This document shows, piece by piece, positions 11,790 to 22,900 of a stretch of 64,000 nt of DNA. The stretch covers positions 5,270,001 to 5,334,000 of the forward strand of contig JAHQIY010000003.1 in the NCBI GenBank assembly GCA_019054805.1, given 5' to 3'. Source of the DNA: Brachionus manjavacas (Eukaryota > Rotifera > Eurotatoria > Ploima > Brachionidae). Under the pieces are notes generated by a model. It saw nothing but the letters and a program-made list of their open reading frames with translations, made no database searches and had not been told where the DNA came from. The translations under genes and the position numbers were made by a program. Each line of letters begins with the position of its first letter. Position 1 is the stretch's first letter.

Positions 11790-13647
11790 ATGTGGTTTAT
11801 CGCCTTACTTGCTGTAAGATTTAAATAAAAAATTAATTTCTGATAAACTTATTTTTTTAATAGTTTTCTTGCTTGCTTGAAATCAAAGCTTATCATCCAA
11901 TTGAAGGTAAAAAATCTCATTTTTATTTCCTTTACCTTTATATTTTTAATTCGATTTCAAATTTTATCTTGATATGTGTAGTTGATTACATTGAATGCTA
12001 CTGGTGCAATTCAAGAGACATGTACTGTGGCAAACGAGTTATAGATACCATGGTCTCTACTGTTAAATGCCCGAAACAGAGTAAATGTGTTGTGTACACA
12101 AATCCATATGATAATTATTGTAAATTTTCTTATAGAAACCTCAGATCGTTAAAGTAATGCAATTAAAATTTTTAGTTCTTCACAGAGGCTGTACTTATGG
12201 AATGGATTTGGGTGAAATGGTCATAAAAGATGGATGCTATGTAGAAGAAGAAGGCGCTACATATTGCTTTTGTGATTTTAACAGGTAGTTAATTTCAATC
12301 TGTAAATTTATATAAAATTAAAATATAAATTAAAATAGATGCAATGCTGCCGGCATTCTTGATTTGAGAAATTTGGTCGGTGATAATCTTTACATCAGGA
12401 GTAAAACAAAAAAAATGAATTCAAGCTTTCCAGAAAGTCTCTTAAACGAAGAAAATAATTTTGAAACAAGACACCAAAAGCATCCAGAAAAGTCACCAGT
12501 CTTATCAAGCTATCCAAATAGCATCAAAACTTCTGCAATGACTCCGCTAGGTAAAATAACAAGAAATTTCAAAAAATTGTTGGCTCAGTATTTGTCTTAT
12601 GGACGATACAAAAATGGAATCAAAGCCGATAAGTTTAAGGAGCAATTAAACAAAATAATTCAAAAAAATTCTAATTCTCAAAATTTTCTAAAAAATTATC
12701 GCAATATTTCCGAAATTCTTAAAAATGCCAACTCGCGCTATAGACCCACTCGACCGAAAATTCATGCTGTGACAACCAATAATTTTTACAAAATTACTAA
12801 ATCTATTTTACCAATTGAACTGCTAAAAAAAATCAACAAACTTTCGACCAAGTTTTCTACTAAAAAAATGTCCACGAGAATCCTTACATCAACACCGGTC
12901 AATTTACCACTATTGTATAAGCTAAAAATAAATGATACTATTTCAAAAAGTTTGTTGGAAGATCAGTCTATTAGGCAAAAGCTGGGTATTAAACCAAACG
13001 AGCATTTGAACATTGTTGTCAAAAAACCTTTAGAAAATGATATAAGTTCTGAATTCGAAGTAACCAGCGTACCAGATGAAACTAAGACCACTAATGTAGT
13101 AAAAAAAATGGAAAAAATAGAAAAAAATAATAATTATTCTGGTTTAAAATATGTTGCTTCTTCCACCACTCTTTCTTGGCTTTCAAAGCTCAAAGCCAAA
13201 TTAGACCAAGTTTTGTCTTCAACTCAATTAACCCAGGATTTTAATAATTTACCTGTAAAATTTACCGAACAAATTGAAATCACCACCACAACAAGCACCA
13301 CAAAATCCACAAGTACTACTAAAGCTCCGATTACTCATTCTGGAAATGATTGGACTCATATTTTAAGTGATAAATACAGACTAAGTATTGATTTTAATAA
13401 TAGAAAAATGAATTTTTTAATGAAATTTTTTATAGATTTGGAAAATGTAAAATTTAAATGCCCAAACAATGGTTTATTTCCGCATCCAATTAATTGTTCT
13501 CAATTTATTCAATGTGTTGATTTTGGTACTTATTTCGAAAGGTTTTATATTCAAAACTGTCCAAATGGTCTTTATTTTAATCAAAAACTTGCGTTGTGTG
13601 ATTATTTTGACAATGTTGTTTGTTCTCAGAAAAAGAGATTATTTTAG
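11790..13647 (+). CDS. secreted protein with Ly6-type domain and C-terminal CBM14 chitin-binding domain
   Basis: Exons 11790-11813, 11864-11906, 11982-12119, 12176-12284, 12339-13647 total 1623 nt, 540 residues. The N-terminus MWFIALLAFSCLLEIKA is a signal peptide. Residues about 25-110 carry the Ly6/uPAR/quiver cysteine pattern: ECYWCNS, YCGKR, KCPKQSKC, HRGCTYG, DGCYVEE, YCFCDFNRCNAA, ending with the hallmark CN. A basic, Ser/Thr/Asn-rich linker of about 340 residues follows, including a Thr/Ser run. The C-terminus, from FKCPNNGLFPHP through CSQFIQCV to LCDYFDNVVC, is a peritrophin-A (CBM14) domain with six cysteines, expected to bind chitin. I infer an extracellular protein tethered to chitin such as gut lining or jaw/cuticle. 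No GPI signal is seen. The domain pairing is unusual. Confidence 0.8.
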
Positions 13648-13945
13648 TTGTTTGTTGTTAAAATTGTTTTTGAATGTATGCATTTGAGTTTTTTTACATT
13701 AGTCGATTTTGTATTTTTACATTAAGCATTAGTTAAATGAGATGCCTTATTTTTAAATTTGACTTGCTGTTTACTTTGACTAGTAATTTTTAGTTTAGAT
13801 TAATTTTCTTGTCAAAATAAAATTTCAATTTAAAAAAAACTTAGTTTAAAAATTTAATCTCAAACAATGTACCTAAAATTAATTCTGACATTTGTTTTTC
13901 TCAGCTTTGATTGAATTTCAAAGTCAGCAAAATATATTTTATATA

Positions 13946-14169
13946 CAGTAGTGCTACGATAAACTGTTTTTACGTTTATACTTTTTTTTGATTTATTTTA
14001 CCTAAAATTACGTAAATTTACGTAATTTCCGGTAATTTCACGTAATTTTACGTGAAAAAAAGTCAAAAAATGTCAAAATTCTCAAAAACAATGCTATTTT
14101 TTGGAATTTTTACTTTTTAAAAAAATTTACGTAATTTCCGGTAATTTCACGTTTAACATAGCAGTACTG
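13946..14169. mobile_element. 224-bp MITE, TA-flanked
   Basis: Ends CAGTAGTGCTACGATAAAC (left) and CAGTACTGCTATGTTAAAC (right, complement), both next to TA (13944-13945, 14170-14171). Between them ACGTAATTTCCGGTAATTTCAC occurs twice in near-identical form. The terminus resembles the 4623-5314 element only in CAGT and TA, so it is a separate family. Confidence 0.78.
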
Positions 14170-14451
14170 TAATTTTTTATTTAAGGGCTGGGTTGAATTT
14201 GGAATAAATATTGATAAAGAGTAAAATACTATCTATTAAAAACAAAGCTTTTGTCAATATTTTATCACATTGATAAAAAACTTTATGAGAATTTAGTACA
14301 TAAAATAAAGGCTATACACAAAAATGTTCAATCCATTTCAAATTCAAAGTATCTTATTTTTATATACAAATATTTTCTTAACAAGAATATTTTATTTAAT
14401 GAATATGTTCAGGATCAGTTAAAATTTCTCAAAAAATTAGTGTTGGATGCG

Positions 14452-14565
14452 GTCAGACATAACCGGTCCATTAGGCGAACGGTTTTAAGCGGTCATTTGG
14501 TCAGCTTGGCGGTCAAAATTTTGGATCGTATAAAAAACCGGTCTAAAATATACGGGCGGCCAAAA
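14452..14565. repeat. cluster of CGGTC pentamers
   Basis: Within about 115 bp the word CGGTC or a one-base variant recurs seven or so times (GCGGTCA, CCGGTCC, GCGGTCA, TTGGTCA, GCGGTCA, CCGGTCT, GCGGCC) at irregular spacing. The patch is far richer in G+C than its surroundings. A 106-codon plus frame (14251-14571) covers it but lacks an ATG start and has no recognisable motif. Confidence 0.5.
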
Positions 14566-14579
14566 AACTAGTAATAAAA

Positions 14580-14985
14580 TAAAAATTTAAAATAATTTAA
14601 TATATTTTTTATTTAAAAAAAGAAGTTTTTTAATTAAAAAAAATAAATTAAAAAATTAAAAAAAAAATAAAAATTTTACTCAAAAATTAAAATAAAAATT
14701 TTATTTTAAGAATAAAAAAAACAAAAGAAAAAAAATTAATTTAAGAAATAAAAAAACAAAAGAAAAAAATTTAATTTAAGAAATAAAAAAAAAAAAAATC
14801 TATTAAAAAATAAATAAAAAAAATTTTTTTACAAAAATAAAAAAAAAAAATTTTATTACAAAAATAAAAAAAAAAAATTTAATTTAAGAAAAAAAAAAAA
14901 AAAATTAAAAAAAAAAAATTTTATTTAAAAAACTAAAAAAATAAAAATTATATTTAAAAACTAAAAAAAAAATAAAAAGAAACTA
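14580..14985. repeat. A-rich low-complexity tract
   Basis: About 400 bp of runs of A broken by T, with imperfect repetition of blocks such as AAAAATAAAAAAAA and TTTAATTTAAGAAATAAAA. It is simple sequence with no coding content and probably grew by slippage. Confidence 0.85.
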
Positions 14986-15001
14986 GTAATAGGTAGTAGG
15001 T

Positions 15002-15050
15002 ACTTATAGTCGTTGGAACTTATAGTCGTTGGTACTTTTAGGTCGTTGGA
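15002..15050 (+). repeat. three-copy 16-17 bp tandem repeat
   Basis: ACTTATAGTCGTTGGA is followed by a copy ending in GGT and by a third copy ACTTTTAGGTCGTTGGA. Immediately after, 15050-15110 carries GTTGTTGG-type words in both orientations (TTGGTTGTTGG and CCAACTACCAACAAC), able to fold. Confidence 0.75.
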
Positions 15051-15512
15051 AGTTGTTGGTTATTGGTTGTTGGCCTACGTTCAATCACCAACTACCAACA
15101 ACTTGTTGGTATTATGGTAAAATTTTTTTCCGAATTTCTTTTAAATGATAGCTTTATTTTCTTAAAAAGTTTTGTAATTTTTTTTTCTAAAATTACAATT
15201 TTTATCAAAAATTAAAATTAGTTCTGTAAATGCAGCATGGTGCAACATTCAAAGTTGCATCAAATGTTAATATAGCTAATGATGTGAAAAATCTCTGCAA
15301 AATGCACTACGCTAAATTATATCTTAATTTAATTTCTGAGTAAATTATTTCATTGGTATAAATTATTTATTTAATTAAAGTTTAAGTCCCATGGACAAAT
15401 TGAAATAAAAATTAATAGAAAATAAAATATCCATTTTACAATTAAGTAAAAAATTCAGTTTGTTATTTACAAAAAAATGATTAAGATTATTCAACATTCA
15501 ATATTCTATTAA

Positions 15513-16737
15513 TTAAAAATAGTATTTTATCGAGTCGGTTAGTCCATTGTTGTTACATTCAAGGCACCATTCAATCAAAGTAACACTGAATGTTAAATCA
15601 TATTCAGTGCAATTTATATGAGTCAGATCTTCTACTTTTGATAACTGTTTAATAAAAGACGTATTCTCTCTATCAAATATCTTGTAATCTTTTCTTTAAA
15701 ACTCAAATATGTTTTTACATAATTGGTTATTTAAAATTTGTTTGACAAAGAATATTTTATGCTTATAAAAAATTTGTCTAATTGACTCCAATTTTAGTGC
15801 TTTGTTCAAAGGTTTTGTTTTTGTAAATTTACTGAGTCCAATAAATCGTTTTATTAAAATATTCTTCCGTATATCAAATTCCTTTAAACTCTTTTCATTA
15901 ATAAAGATATTATCTAAATGAAATCTAAAGATTGATTGAGAGAACTGTTTGTATAAGAAAGCTATAGTTTCTGGCTTCATTAGCTTTGGTTTGCATCCAA
16001 CACTATTTAGAGAGTAAAAACTCTTTTCAACTTTTTTCATCTTATTTTCCGGGAACTGGACACAATCTCGAAAAAAAAAATTCTTGAAAGTGATAATTCT
16101 CGAAAAAAATTCTCAAAAGTGCTAATTCTCGAAAAAAAAATCTCGAATTGATGATTTGTGTAATTATCTCGAAAAATAAAATTCTCGAATACGAAAACTT
16201 AAAAAAAATTTTCTCGAAACAATGTAGAATCATGGCATTCAAGGATTAAACCATATGCAAGAAATAGCTTAACTATTGAGTTATTTCGAGAGGAGCAAAG
16301 TAATATGGAGTCGGATTTAGCTCAAGTTTTGAGTGGACAAGGCTTAAAGACGTCGACTCAATGCCAAATCAAAAAAGATAACTGCATCAGAAGATTGGTT
16401 GAATCATATGATTTGGAAAGAATAGAATTGTTTATTGATGGCATGTGTGAAGCATTGAATTTATAATTATTTATTTTAATTAATTAATTAGAAGACTAAT
16501 ATTTTTTTATTTTATTATTTTATTTAACTATAAAAACTTTCTCGAAGATTTTAGTACATTCGAGATTAATTAATGATCACTTTTCGAAATTATTTTTTTT
16601 CGAGATTTACCTTTCGAGAATATTTTTCTTTCGAGATTTTGTCGCACCTCCTATTTTCCACAAAATCATTTATTGATTTCTGATTTCCAATAGGTAGGCC
16701 TAGATAAATCAAACTTTGTATTTGTTTGTCAAAAAAA
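15513..16737 (-). pseudogene. LINE ORF2 C-terminal region, split by a MULE insertion
   Basis: Minus-strand reading frame in two blocks, 16737-16660 and 16040-15513, on either side of an inserted element. The first block has SLIYLGLPIG, the YLG block downstream of non-LTR reverse transcriptase. The second continues with VGCKPK, TIAFLYKQF, SQSIFRF and IGLSKF, the usual post-RT region of RTE/Jockey-type LINEs. If the insert and one copy of its target duplication are ignored, the frame is continuous across the junction. A TAA at 15696-15698 interrupts the frame, which then stays open to 15513. The 5' part of the LINE is not recognisable. Confidence 0.8.
16051..16651 (+). mobile_element. Mutator-like (MULE) transposon relic nested in the LINE
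   Basis: The element is 601 bp, flanked by TATTTTCC on both sides (16043-16050 and 16652-16659). That is an 8-bp match, 9 bp if one mismatch is allowed; MULEs usually make about 9 bp. Both termini read GACAxAATCTCGAAA inward and hold iterated TCTCGAAA words. Inside, a plus frame ending at the TAA near 16466 reads ESWHSRIKPYARNSLT, LFREEQSNMESDLAQVLSG and LVESYDL. This matches the W-H-R..F..EEQ..TE region found at the C-terminus of FLYWCH/MULE transposases. The rest of the transposase is missing. Confidence 0.72.
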
Positions 16738-17678
16738 TGTTTGTCAAAAATTAACTAAAGTAAAAAACCTGGCGATATGGTTAACAATTGCTGGAGTAAA
16801 TTGCCGGGCTGGAGAAATTTTTTTAAAATTTACGAAATTATATTTGTAATCGAAGCAATTCAGTTAGAAAATGATCGAATATGCATGAAGTAGAGTAAAG
16901 GGTGATAGAATGGTCATTGAGTGGATGACATGGGACAAAAGATGTTGCAAAAACAAAAGCAGCATGGTTATAATGGAAAAGTTTGTGTGAAGAAAGTGGA
17001 GCGGAGATGGAATTGCTTAACCAACTAAAAAGGAAGTTATATTGGTCAGCGAAAACAAGTGTACCATTTTCGATATACAAGTAGAGATGAACAAGGTTTG
17101 GCAATAAGGACTTGTGCAAATTTGCGCAATTTAAAGTCCTTTGAAGAAAAGATTAAACGACTATTTATCAAATACGGATTTTGCAATAGGAGATTCCAAG
17201 TAGATAACTAAAGTGTAGATATAATTGATTGCCAAATGAAAACATGCGACAGCCCTAGTTCGGGTAAATAGAGAACAAGAAGAAGAAGTTAAAAGTTATT
17301 AATAAAAGAATAGAAATATTAAATAAATGTATATTTTATTTTTTTACCTTTAATTGAATTGCTTAAATGTTTTGTTTTTCATTTAAAAAAAAGATATTTA
17401 ATTATTTCAATTAAAAAGTATAAAAAAATTAAAGTTAAAAAAGAAGATTAAAGATAAAAAAATTGAATAATATTTAACTTAGCGCTTTTACTTTTTCGCT
17501 CGACTTGTCATTTTAACACAAGTCATCTCAACAAAAAATAGTCACAAAAAATACACATTATTATTTTTATTACAATAAATATTTGGTCTTTCATTTAAAT
17601 TTAAATATTTACAATTTTTAATAAATTAGAATTTGAACAAAAAAGAACTTATTTGGAATTTAAATTTAATAAAAATAT
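16738..17678. other. gene-free region with possible decayed coding sequence
   Basis: Between the LINE and the next gene. A plus-strand frame around 17000-17210 (LAIRTCANLRNLKSFEEKIK and neighbours) has plausible composition but contains stops and matches no family I recognise; 17260-17285 reads SPSSGK, stop, RTRRRS. It may be another retroelement relic. A minus-strand frame at 16838-17119 is not convincing. Confidence 0.3.
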
Positions 17679-18639
17679 TTAAGGCTGTTCATACGTATAA
17701 TTTGTTAAACAATGGTAAATATTTTGGTTTTTTTCGAAATTTTTTTCATTCTCATCAGTTTGTTTATTAATGGGCAAATTGCTTATGTTTAATTTTAAAC
17801 CAGGAATATTGCTTTCCTTGTTGATCCTAGGAGTTAATTTATTAATAATCAGGTCTGTTTGAATTATGGGATGTTCTGATATGTCATTTAAATTATTATC
17901 ACATATCATAAATAAATCATCATTGTTCAATTTCCTGATTGTTGTTGTAGTCGTGATTATTTGGTCCATGTACTCTTTTTCTTCTAGTTTAATAAAACTG
18001 TTGCATCTGAAATCACCATCAAACTTATCTGATTCTGATTTGGTCTTAGAAACTGTTTCGGATTCAAACCATTCTTTGGTGAATGTTTTGCGTTCAGTAT
18101 GCGTTGATGAACAATAGTTCATATCATTGTCTAATAACTCACTCAGGTATTTGTCGTAAACATAGGGAGTTTCAGATTGTGTATCAACGTTTATCTCGAT
18201 CATCTTATGAAGCCGAGAATTATGGTCACCGAATTTATGGTTTGCGAAATTGTATTCTTTGTATATTTTGCTTAAACAAATAAAGTTAAACAAAAAATTA
18301 AAATTTTTTTTTTTTTTACATTTCTTGGTCGCCTTCTGAATTTTTTTCTATATTTTTTTGTAATCCAATAATCGAAGATAATGTTGAATATTGGCTCACA
18401 TTTTCGTCTTCGTCATTTTTGTCAAATTTTTTGAAAAATATATCAACAAATTCTTCCAATGATTTTTCTGTCTCATTTTTGGAAGAGTCACTTAGAACAA
18501 TTGTCGCAAATAGATTAATTCGATTGAAAATATCACTCTCAATTTCCAATTGAGTCTTATTTTCTAAATCATTTTCTTCCTTGTTTTTTGTAAAATTTTT
18601 CAAAAAATTTTCAAATGTTCTATATGTTTTTGTCCTCAT
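17679..18639 (-). CDS. acidic Ser/Asn-rich protein of unknown function
   Basis: Two exons, 18639-18320 and 18270-17679, joined in phase (AT|C) across a 49-bp intron, giving about 303 residues. I do not recognise it. It is rich in Asp, Glu, Asn, Lys and Ser, has a six-threonine run (ITTTTTTIRKL) and no signal peptide or membrane helix. The first ATG is at 18639, but the frame stays open upstream through KKQHQTNLKTQSTQL to a pyrimidine-rich acceptor near 18687, so there may be an earlier exon. Both exons have coding-like composition, which separates them from the surrounding AT-rich DNA. It is probably intracellular and largely disordered. Confidence 0.6.
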
Positions 18640-18699
18640 AGTCAATTGAGTTGACTGAGTTTTTAAATTTGTTTGATGTTGCTTCTTGAAAAAAAATGT

Positions 18700-19996
18700 G
18701 TGTTTATTTTATTTTAATAAATTTTTTTAACCAAAATTACTATTAATATTAAGAGCTCTTTTCCACTGGCGCTTTTTGAGATTTCATAAAATTCTTTTAG
18801 AATATTTGTTGTAAAAACTTAAATCATTAATATTTAGTTTAAAAAAATTTTTTGACGCTACAGTATTTAAATAAAGTATGAAAAATAAAGATTCAACTCT
18901 GAATCAGGTCTTTCTTTAATTCAAAGATAGATTTATTTAAATGACATTTTTAAATAAAAAATATAAATCTTGAGAAACATTTATCAGCTAATTTAAATTA
19001 ACATTAATGACATTTTTATTTATTTACTTATTTCAATGAAAATGAACGCCTTAAAGTAGATCAAAAAATAAAAAAATAAGATGTAAAAAATAAGGCAAAG
19101 TTTAAGGGTTTTCTATAAAAAGAAAAAAAATTTAATTTGAAATGTTCATTTTTTTGGCAAATAGTAAATTCATCCCGTTTTTGTATCCGAAAAATATTAT
19201 CTCATTTTATTATTCAAAAAAATTGTCCCGTTTTCTTATTTCAGAAAGCTATATCGTTTTAAATAATAAAATTTATGCTACTTTCTTAGTTAGATTTTAA
19301 CCTTAAACTTTTTCTTTGAAAATTTTCAATTTTATTTAGAAAAAAATTAAAATATAAAATATTTTAAAGATGACTTGTTCAATCTTCCTACTAAGACTTC
19401 TTCATTTAAAATTAATTCTTCAATTAGGTTATAGTGAAGTCCATTCTCAAAGTATTTTTTGCATTTAATTTAATTTGTATTTTCTATTATAAATTTATTA
19501 TATTATTAAGAAAGCATTTTAAATATATTCAAGTCATCTATCAAGTAAATTCAAATTTTTTTAAAGTAAAGTCATCTGAATTTACTTGATATCCTTTTAA
19601 AAAAATTTATCTTAAGTCGAGTCAAAAGACTTAACAATTATGGTATCACTCAGCAAAACAAATAGCACCCAATAAAGCGAAAAATGGCATTAATAAACAC
19701 TGTGTATCGAAAATTGACCGGGAATTTAGTCGGATAAAAAAAATACGGTATGATATTTTTATCAATGGTGAATGAAAATATTATTAAAATATTAAATTAA
19801 TAATATTATTATTATTTAAAATATTAAATTTTATTATAAATATTTTTTTATTAGATTGTTTTATCCTTAAGGTAAAAAAATTAAGTCAAAGATTTTCTGT
19901 TGATCACCTATTATTTTTATAAACTGACTCTTTTCCTCTTTTCTATTTTTAAACTAATTAAGTAATTAAAAATTTCAGAAAATTTTAATTTAAACA
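18700..19996. other. intergenic AT-rich region
   Basis: Nothing recognised on either strand. It separates two minus-strand genes. Confidence 0.5.
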
Positions 19997-22900
19997 TTAA
20001 ATTGAGTTATTAAAAAAATTATTATTTAGATTCGTAAGAATACTTTTTAAATACTGATTAGATAAATTTTTTAACATCGGATAATGTTTACTTTTTAATT
20101 CATTAAGAACTTTGTTTATTAGCTTAAACTTGCTGTTTAAGGCTTTCGATGGTAATTTTACCATATATTTTCCATCTTTGTCAATGTAAAAACTAAATCC
20201 CAGCCGCTTGAGCATTAATCTTGAGGAGGTAATTATGTTATTATGCAGTTGAGACGTTGAAAATTTTTCATATAAATGAATAAAGCCGATGGTTTCTATG
20301 CTCATCAAGCTTCCATTTAATAAATCATTGAGCTTTTTTTTAATAAATTATAGAATACTATTGAAAACATAATTTAAAAAAATTAATTACAAAAAATATT
20401 GTTATTTCTAAAACTTGAGTGGCCTGTTCGCCTAATTTTGAATTAAGTTTTAGATATTGAACAATAACTTGACTGAGTGAAACTTCAGCGCTATCTTGTG
20501 TCAATTCAAGGACTACATCTTCCAGTCCTTTTTCTTTACAAACATTATTTTTGGTAATTTTATCCTCATTTTGTTCAATTGGTTTTTGAACTGAATCATT
20601 CAATAGAGAATTTTGAAGTGGTGAAACCATGGCCGTAGATTGATTAGCCTGGTTATTGACCAGCATATTTTGTATCTGATAAATACTCAATTTTCCGAAC
20701 AAGAGATAACTGAAAAGCGCCTTTTGCTCAAACTTTAAAGTGTTAAATACCAACGTGGACTAAAGGAATTTTTTAATTTTTATTCCACAAAAAAAAAACA
20801 ATTTTTACATTTAAAGTTGTCCGGTTCAACATTTTTGAATAAAGTTTTTTAAGAAAAGCTCTGGCATTCTGTTCAGACATTTCCAAATCTTTTTTTGAAA
20901 CTTGACCATAATTTGGTATGAATTGCAATAACACTGACTTAGTAATTTTTTTGCTAATCAAGCTATTTATCAAATGATTTATCCATTCTAAACCTAAGAA
21001 TAAAAATTAAAAAAAATATTTTTTTTAATTTTAGTTTACTTTTATTTTCGGAATTAAACAAGAACAAAATAAGATCAAAATGATATTGGTTCGATTTAGA
21101 AAATGCTTTGCTAGTGAGCAACTTTTCCATTTCCGCATCGCTTGCTATAACTTTCATCGGAATTGTGAAGCTGTAATCATTTTGATGCTTTGTGTAGCGT
21201 TGATTGTACATTTTAGACTTGATTAAGTATTTAATTGAAAACATTGAATCGATGTCCAACAATTCGAAGATAAAATTCTCCACTTGGGTCTCCACATCGG
21301 TATGTTTTATCAAGTGAAACGGAAATTTAAGCATACTCTGGTCATAGACAATGCTGAGAATTTTTTTTTGCTTTTGGGCAAAAATAAGTTGCTCAAAAGG
21401 CCTAAGCAATAAATTGTACAAATGATGCAAGATCGTATTTCTGTCCTCATTGTCACAGACTAAAATTTCTTCCCAAAATTTTGAGCACTCTGATTTGGCA
21501 CCGCCAATTTTGGACATAAACAAACTATCAAAAGATTTGTAGTTTATTTGATGAAATTTGATGTCACACATTGACAAATTCGAGTTCCAATAAATTAGCC
21601 AACAATTTAATGTTTGACTTATCTCAACTCGCGAAAAGTATAGGATGAACAAATTGTTGTTTTGGTCAAATATTTTATCAATTTGGTCAAAAGTTAACAA
21701 ATCTGGCAAATTGTTTAGATGAGGACAAAGTTTATTTTTGTGACGCTCAGTGACTAGAATGGCTTCTTTATGCTTTGCCATGCGAATCAAAGCATCTTCA
21801 ATATGCTGATACAAATGGTCAAGTCTCTCACTGTAGCCAATGCGGCTCTCTTCGTCAAAATCAAGACGAAAATCCTCAAAAAGCTGACTGAAGCCGCTCA
21901 CATCAATTCTTGTAATCAAACAATCGCTCACGATCAACTGGTCAAGCGTTCCACTTGACCCATTCGACTGTATCACGTTCTCATAGATGTCAAGCGAATT
22001 GGCAAACATTTCCAATTCCATTTCGGAATTTTTCAAATACTTGTGGCATTTTCCAAACAGGCAATAGATGCTGGCCAATCTAAGCTCAGTTTCGTCACTA
22101 GACTCGAATTCCTTCAAATAATTTAGGTACATCAACGACTCGTTGACGTGTTTTAAAGCTAGAAATAAAATCTGCTTAAGCTTTGTATTTTGGCTTTCAC
22201 TGGCATGGTTCAAATGAATCAACGCTATCTTTCTGTGTATGAAAAAAAGGTACTCTATGTACTGGAGTAAAACAAGACTTTTGCGGTCACTTTGGTTCAA
22301 GCTGTCCTGTAGTTTTTGAAATTCTAGACCAAATTTTCCCAACGAGTCCATCAAAATTTCCAAACACTCTTTGGTTTGGTTGGAGCGGCGATAAAACGCG
22401 CACAGTCTGCACGCGGACTCGTACTTGAGCTCAAGTATTTTGCTGTCATTTGCTGGTTCTTGTGTCCAGCTTAGTCTATAGGCCTGCACAAGTCTCCTTA
22501 ATTCTTCCTCATAGTGCACTGATTGCCAAAATTTGGTCACTCTAATGTCACTGCTCAGGCCCAGCGCTTCAATCAAAAATGTTTTATCCAACCCACTGGA
22601 CTCATCTTGATCGCCATATATATTGATTATGTTGGTACAGTAATCTAGACTTTTGACGCTGTTATTTTCCAATTTTGAGTGCAAAGTTGCCAATTCGTAG
22701 AAAATTTTCACATTCAACTTCAAAACTAGATCCGAATCGAGCAATGCTTGTGACACTATGCTCAACAATCTGGATCGTTTTTCATTAAGCCTGATTGCTC
22801 TTTCGGGTTTATACTCGGCAACGAACATGGCCAACTTTGATATGCTATTGTCAAAATCGGTGTATATTTGATCACATAGGTCTTTTAGTTTTGGATTTAG

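Noticed and set aside
14251..14571. 106-codon plus frame over the CGGTC patch
   Set aside because: No ATG start, no motif, and the C-terminal part is just translated pentamers.
16838..17119. Minus-strand 93-codon frame upstream of the LINE
   Set aside because: It would sit where the LINE reverse transcriptase should be, but no RT motif is present; the opposite strand has equally coding-like composition.
17000..17210. Plus-strand frame with RTCANLRNLKSFEEKIKRLF
   Set aside because: Contains stops and matches no family I know; noted only as possible decayed sequence.
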